DNA of 64,000 bases from Crotophaga sulcirostris (taxonomy: Eukaryota > Chordata > Aves > Cuculiformes > Crotophagidae), in assembly GCA_013397455.1 (NCBI GenBank), contig VYZB01000124.1, positions 637,408-701,407 of the forward strand, in the 5' to 3' direction. Shown in pieces: positions 13,455-25,830 of the stretch. Every line of letters begins with the position of its first letter. Positions within the stretch are counted from its first letter, which is position 1. The position numbers were made by a program, and so were the translations under genes. The notes under the pieces were generated by a model. The model saw only the letters and a list, made by a program, of their open reading frames with translations, made no database searches and was not told where the DNA came from.

Positions 13455-16400
13455 CTGCAACAACAAAGGAATACCCCAGTCAGTCAAGGGCAACGAATAA
13501 ACATTTTTTTAAAAACCACTAATCTTCTCTTCACAAGCTAACACAGTGCAATGTTCAGCCAGTTCGGAAAAACAGGGCGTTTCCATAATCAAGCAATAAG
13601 CAAGTCTGCAGGTTCATCTAAACAGTGACCATAGGGCTTAAAATTGTTAACAGATGCACTGTGACCAGCATTCTTTGACACAGTGAGACTACTGAACCCA
13701 CTCCATGATATCCTGCAGTCATTTGCATCTCTTCACATCAACAGCTCGGGGACAAGGAAAACGTGAGTCACCACCTCAGCCTGCTCAAGTTTTAACTATG
13801 AGCAACAGCACAAACAAGTCAAGCATCTAACAAAAGGCTATATCTCATGTTTGAATCCTTCCTAGTCTGCCGGTCTGTTTGATAAATCTTTCTACCTCAG
13901 AGGAAATATCAACAGTTCAAGAAGTGTCATGCCAGCCCTACATTCTCCTGCCTGACAACTTGTATGGACCAAGAAACAAAAGAAGTCATCCTGAATAGCA
14001 AGTCCACTGCTCACAGATCACACAGTTGCCCAAAATCACCTCCCATTAGGATAAGCCACCACATTTTACACATAAAACCTGAGAAAACTTCATGCGCTGC
14101 ACTCTGCTCACTCAAGGCAACAGGATCACAACTGAACACAGCCATTCACTAAGGTAAAACCGTTCAAACCATGGGGCATTAGTGAGAGCCAATTTTCTAA
14201 AGACAAATCCATCTTCTCTGCCAAGCATGCAATGTTTTAGAATTTAAAAATGTTTTTTTAACATTTCACTTCCTTTCTGTTCTGGTTTGAGCAACACTTT
14301 CATAGAAAAACCTAAAAAGCTCAAGTTAGAAATTAAATACTTTTAGTGCAGTTCATGCTGTAAGTGGTGTTAGTGTTTACAAAAGCATGTTTCTTCACTG
14401 CCAGGAACCCTTTTGACAGATGTTGGAGAATAAGAAGTGCATGAATCAGCATTTTCTATACTTATTAGACGCTACAATGAAAAAAAATGGCTCGACCTGT
14501 CTCCATGGCATATTTCCTGCCTCTTCCTTCCATCAAATGAAACCCATGCTGTATTCCTGGCATCTGGGGAGAGCATAATCTGAAAAAGAGAAAGTTATAG
14601 CAAATAACTAATGAATTGCAGGTAACTTTACCAATATATTCAAAATATGAAATATTTGTTGTTTTAGTCATGAGAGCAGAACTTTTCATTCCCTTAAACA
14701 CCACTGATTTACATGCACATTAGCCAAAATTGTGTACAATTTTATTAGTCAGAATGCAAACTTGCATATTCCCATTTTGCAGAACATTAAATGCCTATAA
14801 TTCAGTAGGAAACCGTGTAAAGTACTTGGCTAGCGGGTAACTTAAAAGATGCATTCTTCAGCCAGACTTGGTCTGGTCCTCCTACAGATGGAAGAATGCA
14901 GGAGACACAGCATTCCCTGACCTCCTGTGCTTTGGTCAGGGTTAGTACAGATAACAGAAGCTAACCTTGAGCTCCACTCCAGCAGGAACAACAATGGGTC
15001 TGAAAGACAATGAGTGAGGGCAGATTGGGGTGATCATTATTGCAGGAACATTTGGATGAATCATAGAAGCTCCTGCTGCAGCTGCATACGCGGTGCTACC
15101 AGTCGGCGTGGAGACAATGACTCCTGTGAAAGGGCAAAAATTTCACTTGCATTGTATTACATGTATTACAATCACTGAGTTATTTTGGAAGACAACTAAG
15201 AAATAGCACTGTTGGGAAAATGAAGCAGAGAAGGTATCAACTTGTATTTCACAGGAGAAATGCATTCTAATACACAAAAAGTCAGAAACTGTCCTAAATC
15301 CTGGCACAGCACCTTTGTTCTATGGCTTCATGCGAGTTGCATAAACTTCTAGATCTCAGGTTACACAACTTTGTAACAGTGACGTTCATTTTTTTAAGGG
15401 CAAGGGCTTTAAAGATTAACTTCTGTATTTCACGAGTTGAGATCTTAACTCCAGCAAATCCCAGATATTCAAGTAAACTTTTTATGAGCTATTTCTTGCC
15501 TATAGCCCTAACATCTCATACCCAAAGAAACCATTGCCTGTCCACAAACAAAGCTCACAACCCTCCAGTCCTTTGTTGCGGAATGTTTTAGCTACACCAA
15601 TGAATAAACCTACCTATTTTTTTTACACAGTAATGTTTGCTGTCACCAGTGAACTGAAGCTTGAGATTTGTTTCCACGTAAGAAAATCCTCAAGCAAAAC
15701 AGCAACAGTCTACACACCAATAAGCCATTTAACTCAAGAAGCAGACTCACCATCTCCTTGCACTGTTGTTATCAGGTGTCCATCTAGAAAGACATCTACA
15801 TTGGAAAGGTAAGAAGAAGGACCACGATCCACTACAACTTCATTCAGGACCTGCCATGAAATCAAATTTACACCAGTCCACTATTGCTGACTTGGCAATG
15901 TAATGAATGACAAGCTGAAACATGCTTCAAGACATCTGAAAAATGCATGCAGATTTAGTACCTGCCAAATTAGACTCTCTTTACACTTCTGTCATAGCAA
16001 GTGCCAACTGAAGTTTGTAGAGGTTAAGAATTATTGCCAGAAGCTGGTTACTAACAACATGCTTAACATGCATAACAACATGGGTGTTTATTTTCACTTA
16101 CAAAATCTTTGGGATATCTCATTTTAGAACTACTACTTTGTTTTCACAACAGAAGGACAACATTAGTTCAGGGAAGTGCAATATTAGCACTTATAATTGC
16201 AGAAAGTGACGCCTCATTATTTAGTACAAACACTGTGAGTTAGAGCAATATGGATCAGTCCCACACTGCTAATGTAAGTTAACTAACGAAAAGGGGAAAG
16301 TTAAAATAAAAAAAGTACAAAGCAATTCACAAACAGCACATTAACTCTTTTGCTTATTTTGCTCTGACCTGATATTGCATAATTTGCTTGCCCACTTCTT

Positions 16401-19400
16401 TCTCTATGTTTGTAGACATGACTCCGTTCTCCTCTATACCATTTTGTACCGTCATTTTCTCTCGGTGCTCTTTCACTACTTTCACTTTCAGCCTGCTTCG
16501 CAGAACAAGCGCTGCATTGCCTGGAAGTGAAATACAGGAGAAAGTACACAAAAAAGATATGCTAGTATAGTAAATAAAGCCCTGTAATGACTAGCAAACT
16601 GTATGAAATGCCATCCATCTACTGTCCGTGCTTTCAACATTCCCCATTTCCTTCACAAGATAATTGTCTACATTTGGTGGAAGCTCAAAACTAATTTTTA
16701 GTAGTAATGAGCAAAATTAAAGTGAATTTTGAACTCAGGCCTTCCACCCTTCCCTCATCATGTAAAAATAAAATTTTTAAGTTCTATATGGACACAATTA
16801 AGATTGGACAACACTGTTTTAGGCTCCTGCGATCTTCAGTAAGACAAAAGCTAAGCTTAAAGGGAATCAGTGCACTAGAAACACCTATTAAAACACAACA
16901 TTCTAGCAACGTGAAAATTTTACACCACTTTTCAGGAATCTACTTTGGATGCAACTCAAATAACCTCAGATAGAAGAAAAAGTATTTCTTTCCTCGAATA
17001 TTCTATTTCCCTGACTTATTATTTAAGGGCTGCACTGCAGACTATCCCAGATTACAGAGTCACACTCTTTGTATGGTTAGCTGTCATTTAACATTTCTTT
17101 ACTCCACACAGGACGAAGTTATTTCTTGGCTATTTTGCTTTACAGAACAGTAGGGAAAGCAGCACTGGATGGGTCAGTGCAATTCAATACTGTTGTTAGT
17201 TTAGCACACATTTTTTGTGACTTAGACTTAGGGACAACTTAAATGAGTTGGTTAAGAAAATGTACCAGTCTTGGAGAAAAGCTACAGAAAAAGTAACAAA
17301 ACAGAACCACCACACCTTGTCCCCTTAAATTTACCTTCTATAACCTGAGTGACTTGGGACTGAAAATTCTCAAAATTAAATGGAGTAAGAAATCCAAGGG
17401 ATCCCAGATGAAAAGCCATAACTGGAGGTACACTACCCTATCAATAAAGAAAAGAATTTAAAAGCTACTGAATAAAAGCAATTCATATTTCAACTAATTG
17501 CCTGTAAATATTTTGACTATTGATGTAACTTGGACCGTGCATAACAAAAACAACACATTACATACATTATTTTCAGAAGGCATAAGGTAAAACAGGCTTG
17601 ATAAAAAAAGGATTGAACACTAAGGGACAAATGCCAAACTCAACAGCAAAGGGAAAAAACAACAACTTTCAAATACTTCAAAAAGGAAAGAGGTCTTAGC
17701 TTCCTACAGAGACCAACCTGGAAAAGTGAAGAAGCATAAAGTAAGGTCCCATCTCCTCCCAGGCATATGATAAAGTCAATCTGATTGGAGATATCATCGT
17801 AATCTGGAAGCAGCATTGAAATAAATGTTTTGAATTAAGTTTTAGCAAGTCTTCATGTTCTGACGTAAATTAAGCACAGCACACCAACATTCACTCAAAC
17901 ATACAAAAAACCACAGCTAAGGTATAACACCAGCTGTTTGCAAAAGATACATTAGTTTAACAAACTCGATCCGACAACAAAGGAAACACCAAGACAAATA
18001 AGCAATACACTTCAACTTTACTTTCAAGAAATCATCACCATACCTTCTCTGAAGGTGCAAAATTTCTTCTTCACTGGTCCAAAATTCTCATCATTAGCTA
18101 TAGCGGGGTCTTCCAATACTTTTTTTTCTACATACACTATCATATTGTTCTCCTTAAGAGAGGTAAGATAAGCTTGTTAATAACCTCTTAAAGATGACAT
18201 ATTTGAATCTCCCCATAATTTGCATTAATTTCAAACATAAATACTGTTTTACAGAACTAGTCTGCATCTGTTGGCTGTGGAGTTTATATTTAATGTGTGG
18301 TCCAGTTCTCATGAGAATTTTGCAGCATGCATAGATCACCTAATAAATTAAACCAAACTTTGGAATACAGATTACATTACAGTAACATTGCTACATTCAA
18401 GGTTTAAAGGATTAAGCTTTTTATACACCATTCCCTGTAATTTAAAAGTGCAAACAGAATTAAGAAAAGTTTTCACTTCACTTTTTTTTAAGCTCTGTAC
18501 TTAGTAAAGCATTAAGCCCTGATCTTAACCTCTGAAACAAGTTTTACCACTTCCAGTAGCAATGGGTACAACAACTTGTTTGCACTTTAAAATTCTGCGC
18601 ATTCCACATTCAACAGAACCAGTAATTGAAAACGGTTTAGACGTAAAATCGTTAATTAGCGTAAAAAATTGAATTTTACATTTCATTACCTCAGTAAGAT
18701 ACACACAAAGCTCTTTAAAAGGCTGCAGCAGACTGGCATCACGTATCTTTTTAATAACAAGGACGCTCTTGGGAGGTTTGTTCCATGTCAACCGCTGGCT
18801 TGCTGGATCCTGAATGTGCCTAGAGAACAGAAAAAAAAGACAATGTTACTACATCTTGCTCTGACAACACTCCGGTCCATTAAGAATACATCCTTCAGTA
18901 TAACTGCACGTGGTCCTAGAACAACAGAAAGAAAGATGCAAGGGTTTGTATTGTAATGATGCTTTTTCCTTCATGAAACCAATCAATGCTTTACTCTTAA
19001 GATGGTAATGCAGCATTAAGGTGTTGATTCTCGTAACTGCTACCCTGCCAATAACATGTGCAAACAGGGACTTCAAGAGTAGCACCACAAAAGCTCCTGG
19101 GTCAAGTTCTTGGACTAACTGACATCTTCCCTGATGCTTCCAGCCATAACCTCTCCTCTACCCTGTTTCAGTGTTCTCTCCTTCTAAGCTGAGAAACATC
19201 CTCAAAATAAGGAGAAACATCCAATTAGAGAAGCAGAAAAAGCCACAGCATTAACTTAGAATATTGGATGGGAATAAATTTTAACAGCTTAAGTCAACAT
19301 AAAATTAAAAAATAGTGAAAGAGTTCTAACCCAAATATTATTAGCAGTGTTTAATTAAGTTATTAATTATTAACTTATTATTAACAAGTTAATTATTAAG

Positions 19401-22400
19401 ATTCACATGGTCATCTGTACTAAATCCTCAAGATAAGCCTTAACAACTATGAAAAAACGATCGTACATCAACTCTACTCTGAAAAGTCTGCACTTGCAAC
19501 TCTTATAATTCCTATCATAAAGCCTCATAAATAAAGAGCTTAAACAGAAACAGATGCCTGCACACTTCTATTCCAGGCAAACATCACAGATCTGTAAGCA
19601 AATAATACAGCAGCTTTCAAGAGGCTTCAGTAACACAACCCTCATGCTACTCTGTAATACATTTAGCTGATTTAAGGATACCCAGCTGTATTTTCCTTAT
19701 TCTTTTGTGCCTGCTTCTAAGCTACATAATTTCACAGATGTATTTTCCATTTAACAAGCATTCTACCCTTTTCCATATGGTGCAGATATAATCCATAAAG
19801 CAAAGCAGATTAGTGTAAATGCTGAACAAGCCGAATTTGCAGAGATTTGGATTTAGCATTTCAAGGGTTAAAAAAAACAGATGATGGTGCTGGAAGTGGA
19901 ATAACCCGTTCACTTTGCTTTTCAAAATGCATACATTGTACAGATAAATACAACACAAACTATAGAATTAAATAGTCTAATACTGATAATAAGTAGTGCT
20001 GTCTCTCAATGCTATTAGAGAACATGGACAAATATAAATATACAGTTACCCCCAGTATCACATACAGGCTTTCAATATTATGTTATATTTCATCTCACTG
20101 TATCTTACAGTCAAGGAATCACAGAATAGTGGAGGTTGGAGGCACCTCTGGAGATAGTCTAGTCCAATCCCCTGGCTGACTATTTGAGACAGAGTGTGGT
20201 ATTCCCATAGATACCACACTCTGTCTCAAATATCACCATAAATCTGAGGACTATGAATTTGGAAGGTTTCCTCTGACTTGACTAACCAACCAACAGCTGA
20301 AAATCAAATTACATTAAAATCACTTAAAATAATAATAATAAACACACTAAAATAAAATGTATTAAGATAGATCAGAATAAAATAAAACAACAGCGTTGCC
20401 TTAAAGTGTTCACTGCTGCTGAACAGTTGCAAAGGAACTGAAGCTGAAGTTTTGCATGCTATTTTCAGTGCAAACGGTGCTAAGGAATTGTTTTCTATAC
20501 TAAAGATGATTCCACAAAATTAAACTCCTCAAATCTCAATGCTGTTACAAGGTGAAAATACAGATAGAGAAACCACCCCCAAAACCATTTCAAGACACTT
20601 AGGCTGTTTTCTAAAGCCAGCAAAGAATTAGAGATTGCAGCACTGCTTTTCCCTTAGTAAACCTAGAACTAATACAGACTTTATTCACAAGAAATCCTGC
20701 CTATTTCAGCTGTACTCACCAATTCCACGTAGTTCTATTACATGAAAGATTATTTACAACATGCTTTAAGATCTTCATGTTTCTTCCCAGGAGTCAACCA
20801 AATGCAACAGCTCAAAAAAAAAAGGCTGAGGCTTTTATCACTTGTTAATAAACTGCTACCTCCAAAGAAAACATTTTCTTCTGAATTTTTTTTCCCAGTG
20901 AAGTATTTCAGTTAGTCCCAATAAAAAGGTGTGAAGCTTTGCAGAAAAATCCTGTATAAAATGTTTATTACAGATCTTCAGAGGCAATATTTCATAACAA
21001 AAATCCCATTTCAAGAAAGGGTTTAGAAACAGGTTTTTGACCTACCGTCTCCTCGACAACACAAGCATCTGATCCTTTTTTCACTGAACAGTTATTCAAT
21101 CCATCTGTGCATCTTACCTAACAGCCTTCAGAAAGCACGGGTTCAATACAGTCATCAACACCAGCACTTAAAGAGACACCAAGACCTTCACTAACTTACA
21201 TCTGTATATAAAACCTAAAATTTTCTGTTAAAAAATGCTCTCCAGTGAAGAGTTTAACAATACACTGACTGTCCAGAAGAAAAAGCCAAACAAAAAGGTT
21301 GTGATTGTTTTTAGAAGCCACAACAAAGAAAAAAAAACTATGGCAAGAAGAGTAATTTACAATTTGGACTTCAAATAGCCCTTTCCCTCAACAGCCCAAA
21401 GGCACTCCTTACTCCCAGCTACACCGAGCAGTGCAGCGTGTTAGCGCTGCCCGCAGCCTCTCTACTCCACCAATCTTGACACTGTCCTTATATTGTGTGG
21501 TGCCTGCCCAGCCCATGGGGAGGAGCGTGTTCATCAGTCAGGTGGGTAAACACACAACAGAGTTGAGATTTCAGCCAAACTGCAGCTCTCCAAGCCAGCA
21601 ACTTCAAAACAGACAGAAAGAATGAGGAAGCAGAGTTACTGCACACTGCAAGATTTCCGCCACGCCTTCATAGGAAAACTTAGGATACCAACAACCTGTT
21701 TAAGGAAGACTGCTATTCAGGTACAGATTGAGGTAAATAAATATTTAACTCAAATACCTCACCTTTAACTGGAAGAACAAGGGAATAAAACTTTAAAAGG
21801 ATAAAAATAGAGACCATTATCTTAGTTAAGCTGCAGAACCATGACATTCCTTCTTTGATCAGTCAACACATCATTTATTAAGCATATAATACACGGGGTA
21901 CTACCCAGCCTATGAAATTAAAATGTTTATATGCCTGCTAAGTAGAAACCCACACTTATTGCACATTAAATTTATCAGCAGAGCCTAAAAACAAGCTTGC
22001 CTTATGGATATTTACCCACTGAAAGTGTCATAGATCAAATACAACAATTCCAACTACCAGCTCAAATACATGAAACAGAGAGGAAGGAGGCTTTCCTCAG
22101 ACATCAGAGCACACAGAACTATTTCTGCTCCTCTCCTTGTATTGTCCATAAAAATTTTTGTTCCTCTATCATTCAGAAACACTGCTCTCTACATATTTCA
22201 AGTTCATGGAATAAACAAAATGCTACCAATAGCTTCTCCATATCATAATTATACATTATACTTTTCAACATTCAGACTGAGCTAACGCAACTGTAATGAG
22301 GTTTTCCTCGAGAGGACAGTTCAGCAAATCCACCCATTCTCCTCTCAGAGTGAATTTTTAAGTGGTCAACGGGCAATAAAAATGCAGGCCAATTCTGGCA

Positions 22401-25380
22401 ATGCAGATCCTCTGAGCTGGCAATCAAGCAATTTTTAAGTATCAGGTAAAATATAAACAATGCTGATTGGGGAGTGAAAAGTAGAAAAGCAACCTCATCT
22501 TCTTTCACATAGAATAAGCATAATACCATTCACTTGTTGAGTACTTACATAATCGTTTTAGGATTTTGCAGCATACAGGCCTTTGGTCCAAATGTGGTCA
22601 CCGGGCATGGTCCATGCAAGGAGCGTGTTCTCCTAAAAAATACAAATATGTATAAAAATAACCAATAAGTAAAAGAAATGCAATAACAAACTGGTTATAA
22701 TTAGCTCTCTGACCATGAAAACCACTTCTTTGAAAATGATGCAAAGTACATTTCTTAAACCTACATTTGCAGTTGGTCAGGCAATGTAATTTTACACATA
22801 GTAGCTCTCACATTTCAAATCTAAAACTTGACTCCTGTACCTACACCTCGAAGATTAATCCCCTTGGAAGATGCACAGAAGATATCCCAGGCTGGCATTA
22901 AGGCTAGCAGAAACAACCAAGAGGTAGAAAGAATGCTATTTTAATAAGTAGGGAAAATGCTAATTTTTCCATTTATTTCCCTAATTACATCTAATATGAT
23001 CTTTGCCTTCAAATAAATAGAAGCTCAAACTTAAATTCCACCCAGAACATGGGATTAATCCTAGCTCTAGGATGAGATTATCCTGAACAAGTCAGAACTG
23101 TTCTGCCTTATTTCCCTCCCACCTCCTTCAGCAAAGCTGTAAATGGGAGCACAGCTTACTTCTCTTGCAACTGTTGAAATATAATGTAAAAGCTATTAGA
23201 ATGATTCCATTAAAAAAAAAAAGAGGGAAATACAGTTTTCCTGTGCTTACTTCAATTAACACAGGAACTGATAACTAACCTACTGCTTGGCAGTAACAAG
23301 TCACTACTGCACTGTCTTCTATTGTGTATATTATAAAGCAGCTCAGACGAGCCTGATGACTCACTCTTAGTACTAAAAAAAACCCTCAGAAACCTAATAA
23401 AAATCAAAACCAGATGACAGGTTAAAAGGATATAATTAAGGAATAACAGCAACATCTTATTTGTGCCATGTCAATAAAATATGTGTGTGCCATCTGAATT
23501 TCATCTAACACATAGAAGTGATATCTGTTTTTGAAATATTTTTTTCCATTTATAAATCCAGACTTAACTAATAACAATCTTATCTGACTGGATTAAGTGT
23601 TTTATAAATTTTACTGTAGTTATATTAACACAAAAATGAGCAAGGACTGACATAATTAGAGATTTATGTGTATACCAATACATGTAAAGCAATGTTAAGT
23701 CTCTATCTGCTTGTGAACTATTACACCTGCAATCAGGATTGTTAAATAACACCCCAGCAACATCACCTCCCACTTCTTCCTCCACTCAAGCTTCTCCCAG
23801 ATAACTGTCTTTTTTGCCTTCTTTCAACACAGGTCATTATTCCACGCCACTCCCAGTAACTGGCTAAACATGTTCCTACAAGTGGCATTAAATACCCACA
23901 TCTGACCTTCATGTCATTCAAACAAAGCTTTCTCTGCAAGCTCTAACTAATAATCGGTATACATTTTTCTTAAATTTACTTGGTTTTATTAGTACTCAAT
24001 CTATGCACTGTTCAATCAATAGAAGGTAAAACGTTTGAGTGAACAGAATTTAAAGTTGTTTGTAGTAAGACTGTCTTAGCTAAGAATGAGCAGCAGTCCA
24101 CTGGAAATTGTATCTCTTTTAGGAAAATACACTTGTCAGTTCAAAGCAGATTTGCAACCACTTCAACCTGAACACTACACAGCAAGCTGGAGATCACTTT
24201 TTGACATTCTGCAAACTGTGACAAGTGTGCACTAAATTGAAGACCATCAGTGAACGCAGAGCATAGCAATGAAAAAAACCTTGTAAACAAGAACACTAAT
24301 TGAAACCCACAACAGGTAGGGTCTACAAAGATCACTTCTAGTTCCAGAAAGAGAAAGTAGTTATTTAGATAGAAGACAGAAATACACAGAAATTTAGACC
24401 ACAGAGTATCATACACAGATTGACTGAAGTCTACTTTCTTAAGGGTTTAAGTGAGGAAAACACACCATTACAAGTGTGCTGTAAAAAAGTCTTATGTATT
24501 GGCTCCAACACAGTAGCTAAAACAGCACAGCCAGAGCACAGTCCTTCATGAACACTTTCCAAAAGCATTCAAGTGCATTGGCTTTTGTAACAACATATGC
24601 AAAGCAAGTATTTCCCTAACTTTCAGCCTCTTTAGAGAAAGGCTTTTATCATGCCTCCCTTCACCACAAAGCTTCCCCCTGCGATCTTCAGCCTCACCCA
24701 TATATGCTCTTGCCTTGGAAGAGCATTCCTACCAGCAAAGCAGTAACTCTGGACGAGAAATTCATCTGTTGAGAAACTCCTCCAGGATTCTGTCCGTGCT
24801 TTTACAGAGGGTCACAATGTGAGTAAGGGAAAGTTCTGCTGTGCCTCCCACTAGATCAAGACACACAATTACCGCAGCATGCTATTCAATATTTACTATG
24901 GGTCCAAAGATCACAACGTCAGAGGTTCTGTCCAAGCTGTCCACATGACAAGAGCCTTGCAACAAGATTAGAAATTTGGCTCAAAATAAAAAATGGGCGT
25001 TTCTCACTGCTGCAGAACAATCTGCATGCACAAACTCACTTTATATTGCCTCCCATTACCTTATAACCCAAATACTCAAACAGGTTTTTCAAACACAGCA
25101 CCAGAGCTCTAGCTACAGCACTTGTAAGAACCTGTAGGATAATTTATTTAAACATCCTTTACATGGTTCTTAAAGGTAGGTACAGTAGGAAGAACCAGGA
25201 GCCATACCGGAATTCTTTGGTGCTTCCTAGGGCTGGTGAAGCAGACAAACTTCGTGACTTAGCTCGCCCTCGGCTGTTGTTGCTCCACTCCTCATCATCG
25301 TGACACGTTGAGCAGTGATAAGCAGAATCTGAGCTCACGTCAGCCTTGCTGGTACACAGCTTCTCTTGATTCATCTCCAT
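13307..25380 (-). CDS. NADK: NAD kinase (cytosolic), 11 coding exons, complete
   Basis: ATP-dependent phosphorylation of NAD+ to NADP+, the committed step supplying cytosolic NADP(H). Coding exons from start to stop: 25208-25380, 22549-22632, 18690-18819, 18044-18152, 17718-17803, 17335-17437, 16369-16520, 15751-15850, 14966-15123, 14497-14579, 13307-13454. All junctions are GT-AG, every phase matches, and the lengths sum to 1326 nt, giving 441 residues (human is 446). Visible signatures are the variable N-terminus with the [17 protein letters not shown] segment (a known phospho-regulated region in mammals), the GGDGT diphosphate-binding motif at about 181-185, LNEVVVDRG at about 281-289, and TPTGSTAY at about 318-325. 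The C-terminal acidic tail is short (EEEEF). Vertebrate NADK2 (mitochondrial) is excluded by the N-terminus and overall match. The start ATG sits one base inside the exon (CAG|G ATG). Confidence 0.96.
14497..14579 (-). CDS. NADK: NADK coding exon, residues 366-393
   Basis: CAG|ATT acceptor and GACAG|GTCGAG donor. Encodes [20 protein letters not shown] and QEICHGD, the C-terminal beta domain of the NAD kinase fold. The donor lacks the usual A at +3 (GTCGAG), so it is comparatively weak. Confidence 0.95.
14966..15123 (-). CDS. NADK: NADK coding exon with TPTGSTAY motif
   Basis: Encodes residues 313-365 beginning [20 protein letters not shown]. This is the conserved nucleotide-binding segment of NAD kinases. 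It continues through [27 protein letters not shown] acceptor, AAG|GTTAGC donor. Confidence 0.96.
15751..15850 (-). CDS. NADK: NADK coding exon with LNEVVVDRG motif
   Basis: Encodes residues 280-313: [20 protein letters not shown] then [13 protein letters not shown]. The NE pair is the conserved substrate-contact motif of the family. GCAG|GTC acceptor, GATG|GTGAGT donor. Confidence 0.96.
16369..16520 (-). CDS. NADK: NADK coding exon, residues 229-279
   Basis: Starts with [20 protein letters not shown], followed by a more variable loop ([20 protein letters not shown]) and VGKQIMQYQ. The loop differs from mammals in length and composition, as expected of an exposed linker. CCAG|GC acceptor, CAG|GTCAGA donor. 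Confidence 0.95.
17335..17437 (-). CDS. NADK: NADK coding exon, residues 195-229
   Basis: Encodes [20 protein letters not shown] and [14 protein letters not shown]. The HLGSLGFLT stretch is the conserved region just after the GGDGT loop. Acceptor ATAG|GGT, donor GAAG|GTAAAT. Confidence 0.96.
17718..17803 (-). CDS. NADK: NADK coding exon with the GGDGT catalytic loop
   Basis: Encodes residues 166-194, [20 protein letters not shown] then LLYASSLFQ. The GGDGT diphosphate-binding and catalytic motif is intact at about 181-185. CCAG|AT acceptor, CAG|GTTGGT donor. Confidence 0.97.
18044..18152 (-). CDS. NADK: NADK coding exon, residues 130-166
   Basis: Encodes [20 protein letters not shown] then [16 protein letters not shown]. 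Compared with the human protein as I recall it, there is one extra Asn at the exon start (TE-ENNM versus EENM). The acceptor reads TTAAG|GAG, with a purine before AG; the donor is GAAG|GTATGG. Confidence 0.94.
18690..18819 (-). CDS. NADK: NADK coding exon, residues 86-129
   Basis: Encodes [20 protein letters not shown], then [20 protein letters not shown] and LTE, the start of the conserved catalytic domain. CTAG|GCA acceptor, GAG|GTAATG donor. Confidence 0.95.
20114..20180 (-). mobile_element. Short CR1 remnant in NADK intron 3
   Basis: AATCACAGAATAGTGGAGGT followed by CCTCTGGAGATAGTCTAGTCCAA is the reverse complement of a CR1 3' end. It stops abruptly where the perfect foldback begins. Confidence 0.8.
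20181..20232. repeat. Perfect 22-bp inverted repeat with 8-base loop
   Basis: The left arm (20181-20202, beginning TATTTGAGACAGAG) and right arm (20211-20232, ending CTGTCTCAAATA) are exact reverse complements. They are separated by TCCCATAG. The repeat lies in NADK intron 3, immediately beside a truncated CR1. It would form a stable stem in the pre-mRNA. Confidence 0.95.
22549..22632 (-). CDS. NADK: NADK coding exon, residues 58-86
   Basis: Encodes [20 protein letters not shown] then [17 protein letters not shown] acceptor and AT|GTAAGT donor. Codons at both ends are split and rejoin in frame with the neighbouring exons. Confidence 0.95.
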
Positions 25381-25381
25381 C
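25208..25381 (-). CDS. NADK: NADK first coding exon
   Basis: Contains the start ATG at 25378-25380, one base after the acceptor CCAG|G. Encodes [20 protein letters not shown] through a Cys/His-bearing stretch and [20 protein letters not shown]. The serine-rich RSLSAS region matches the phospho-regulated N-terminus known in mammals. Donor CCG|GTATGG. Almost the whole 5'UTR must therefore come from exon 1. Confidence 0.95.
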
Positions 25382-25639
25382 CTGGAAGTGAAGGAACTTC
25401 AGTGACAGAGAAATTCAACTCCTGTGGAAAAACACCAGGAGAAAGGGGACAGAGAGGAAAGAGAATAAAAATCTCATCATTAGCAAAGAGTAAGAATTAA
25501 ACACTGAGATAACACATTTTGATAAACACTTCTTGAAAGCTATAACAGAAAGACCTGTCAAAGCAAACAAAAAAATAATGCAATAGAGATAACCTTAATA
25601 AACTTAAGTTCTTAACAAAAATGAGATTAATATCAAGCT

Positions 25640-25830
25640 GAGAAGAGAAAAAAAAGAAGTTGGAGGATGATACCAAAGTTCTTAAATCACTTGTGACAAA
25701 CTGTGGAGACAGTCCAAAACAAATAAGATGAAATAAGGACAAATGTGAAGTATTTCACTTCCACAAATAGTCAGCACAAATAAGATAAACAGCTGGCCAG
25801 ACAGCAGTTTAGCAGAAGTAAAAACACCAA
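25640..25830 (+). mobile_element. Old CR1 fragment (ORF2 end region)
   Basis: GATGATACCAAAG, ACAAATAAGATGAAATAAGG and ACAAATGTGAAGTATTTCAC resemble the CR1 region near the end of the reverse-transcriptase frame. In related copies this reads like GATGATACCAA...AGGATGAAATTCAATAAGG. It is diverged and carries many stops, so it is a very old insertion. It lies in NADK intron 1, antisense to the gene. Confidence 0.6.

Noticed and set aside
13307..25380. NADK2 (mitochondrial NAD kinase)
   Set aside because: No mitochondrial targeting N-terminus; the [12 protein letters not shown] segment and full-length match are those of cytosolic NADK.
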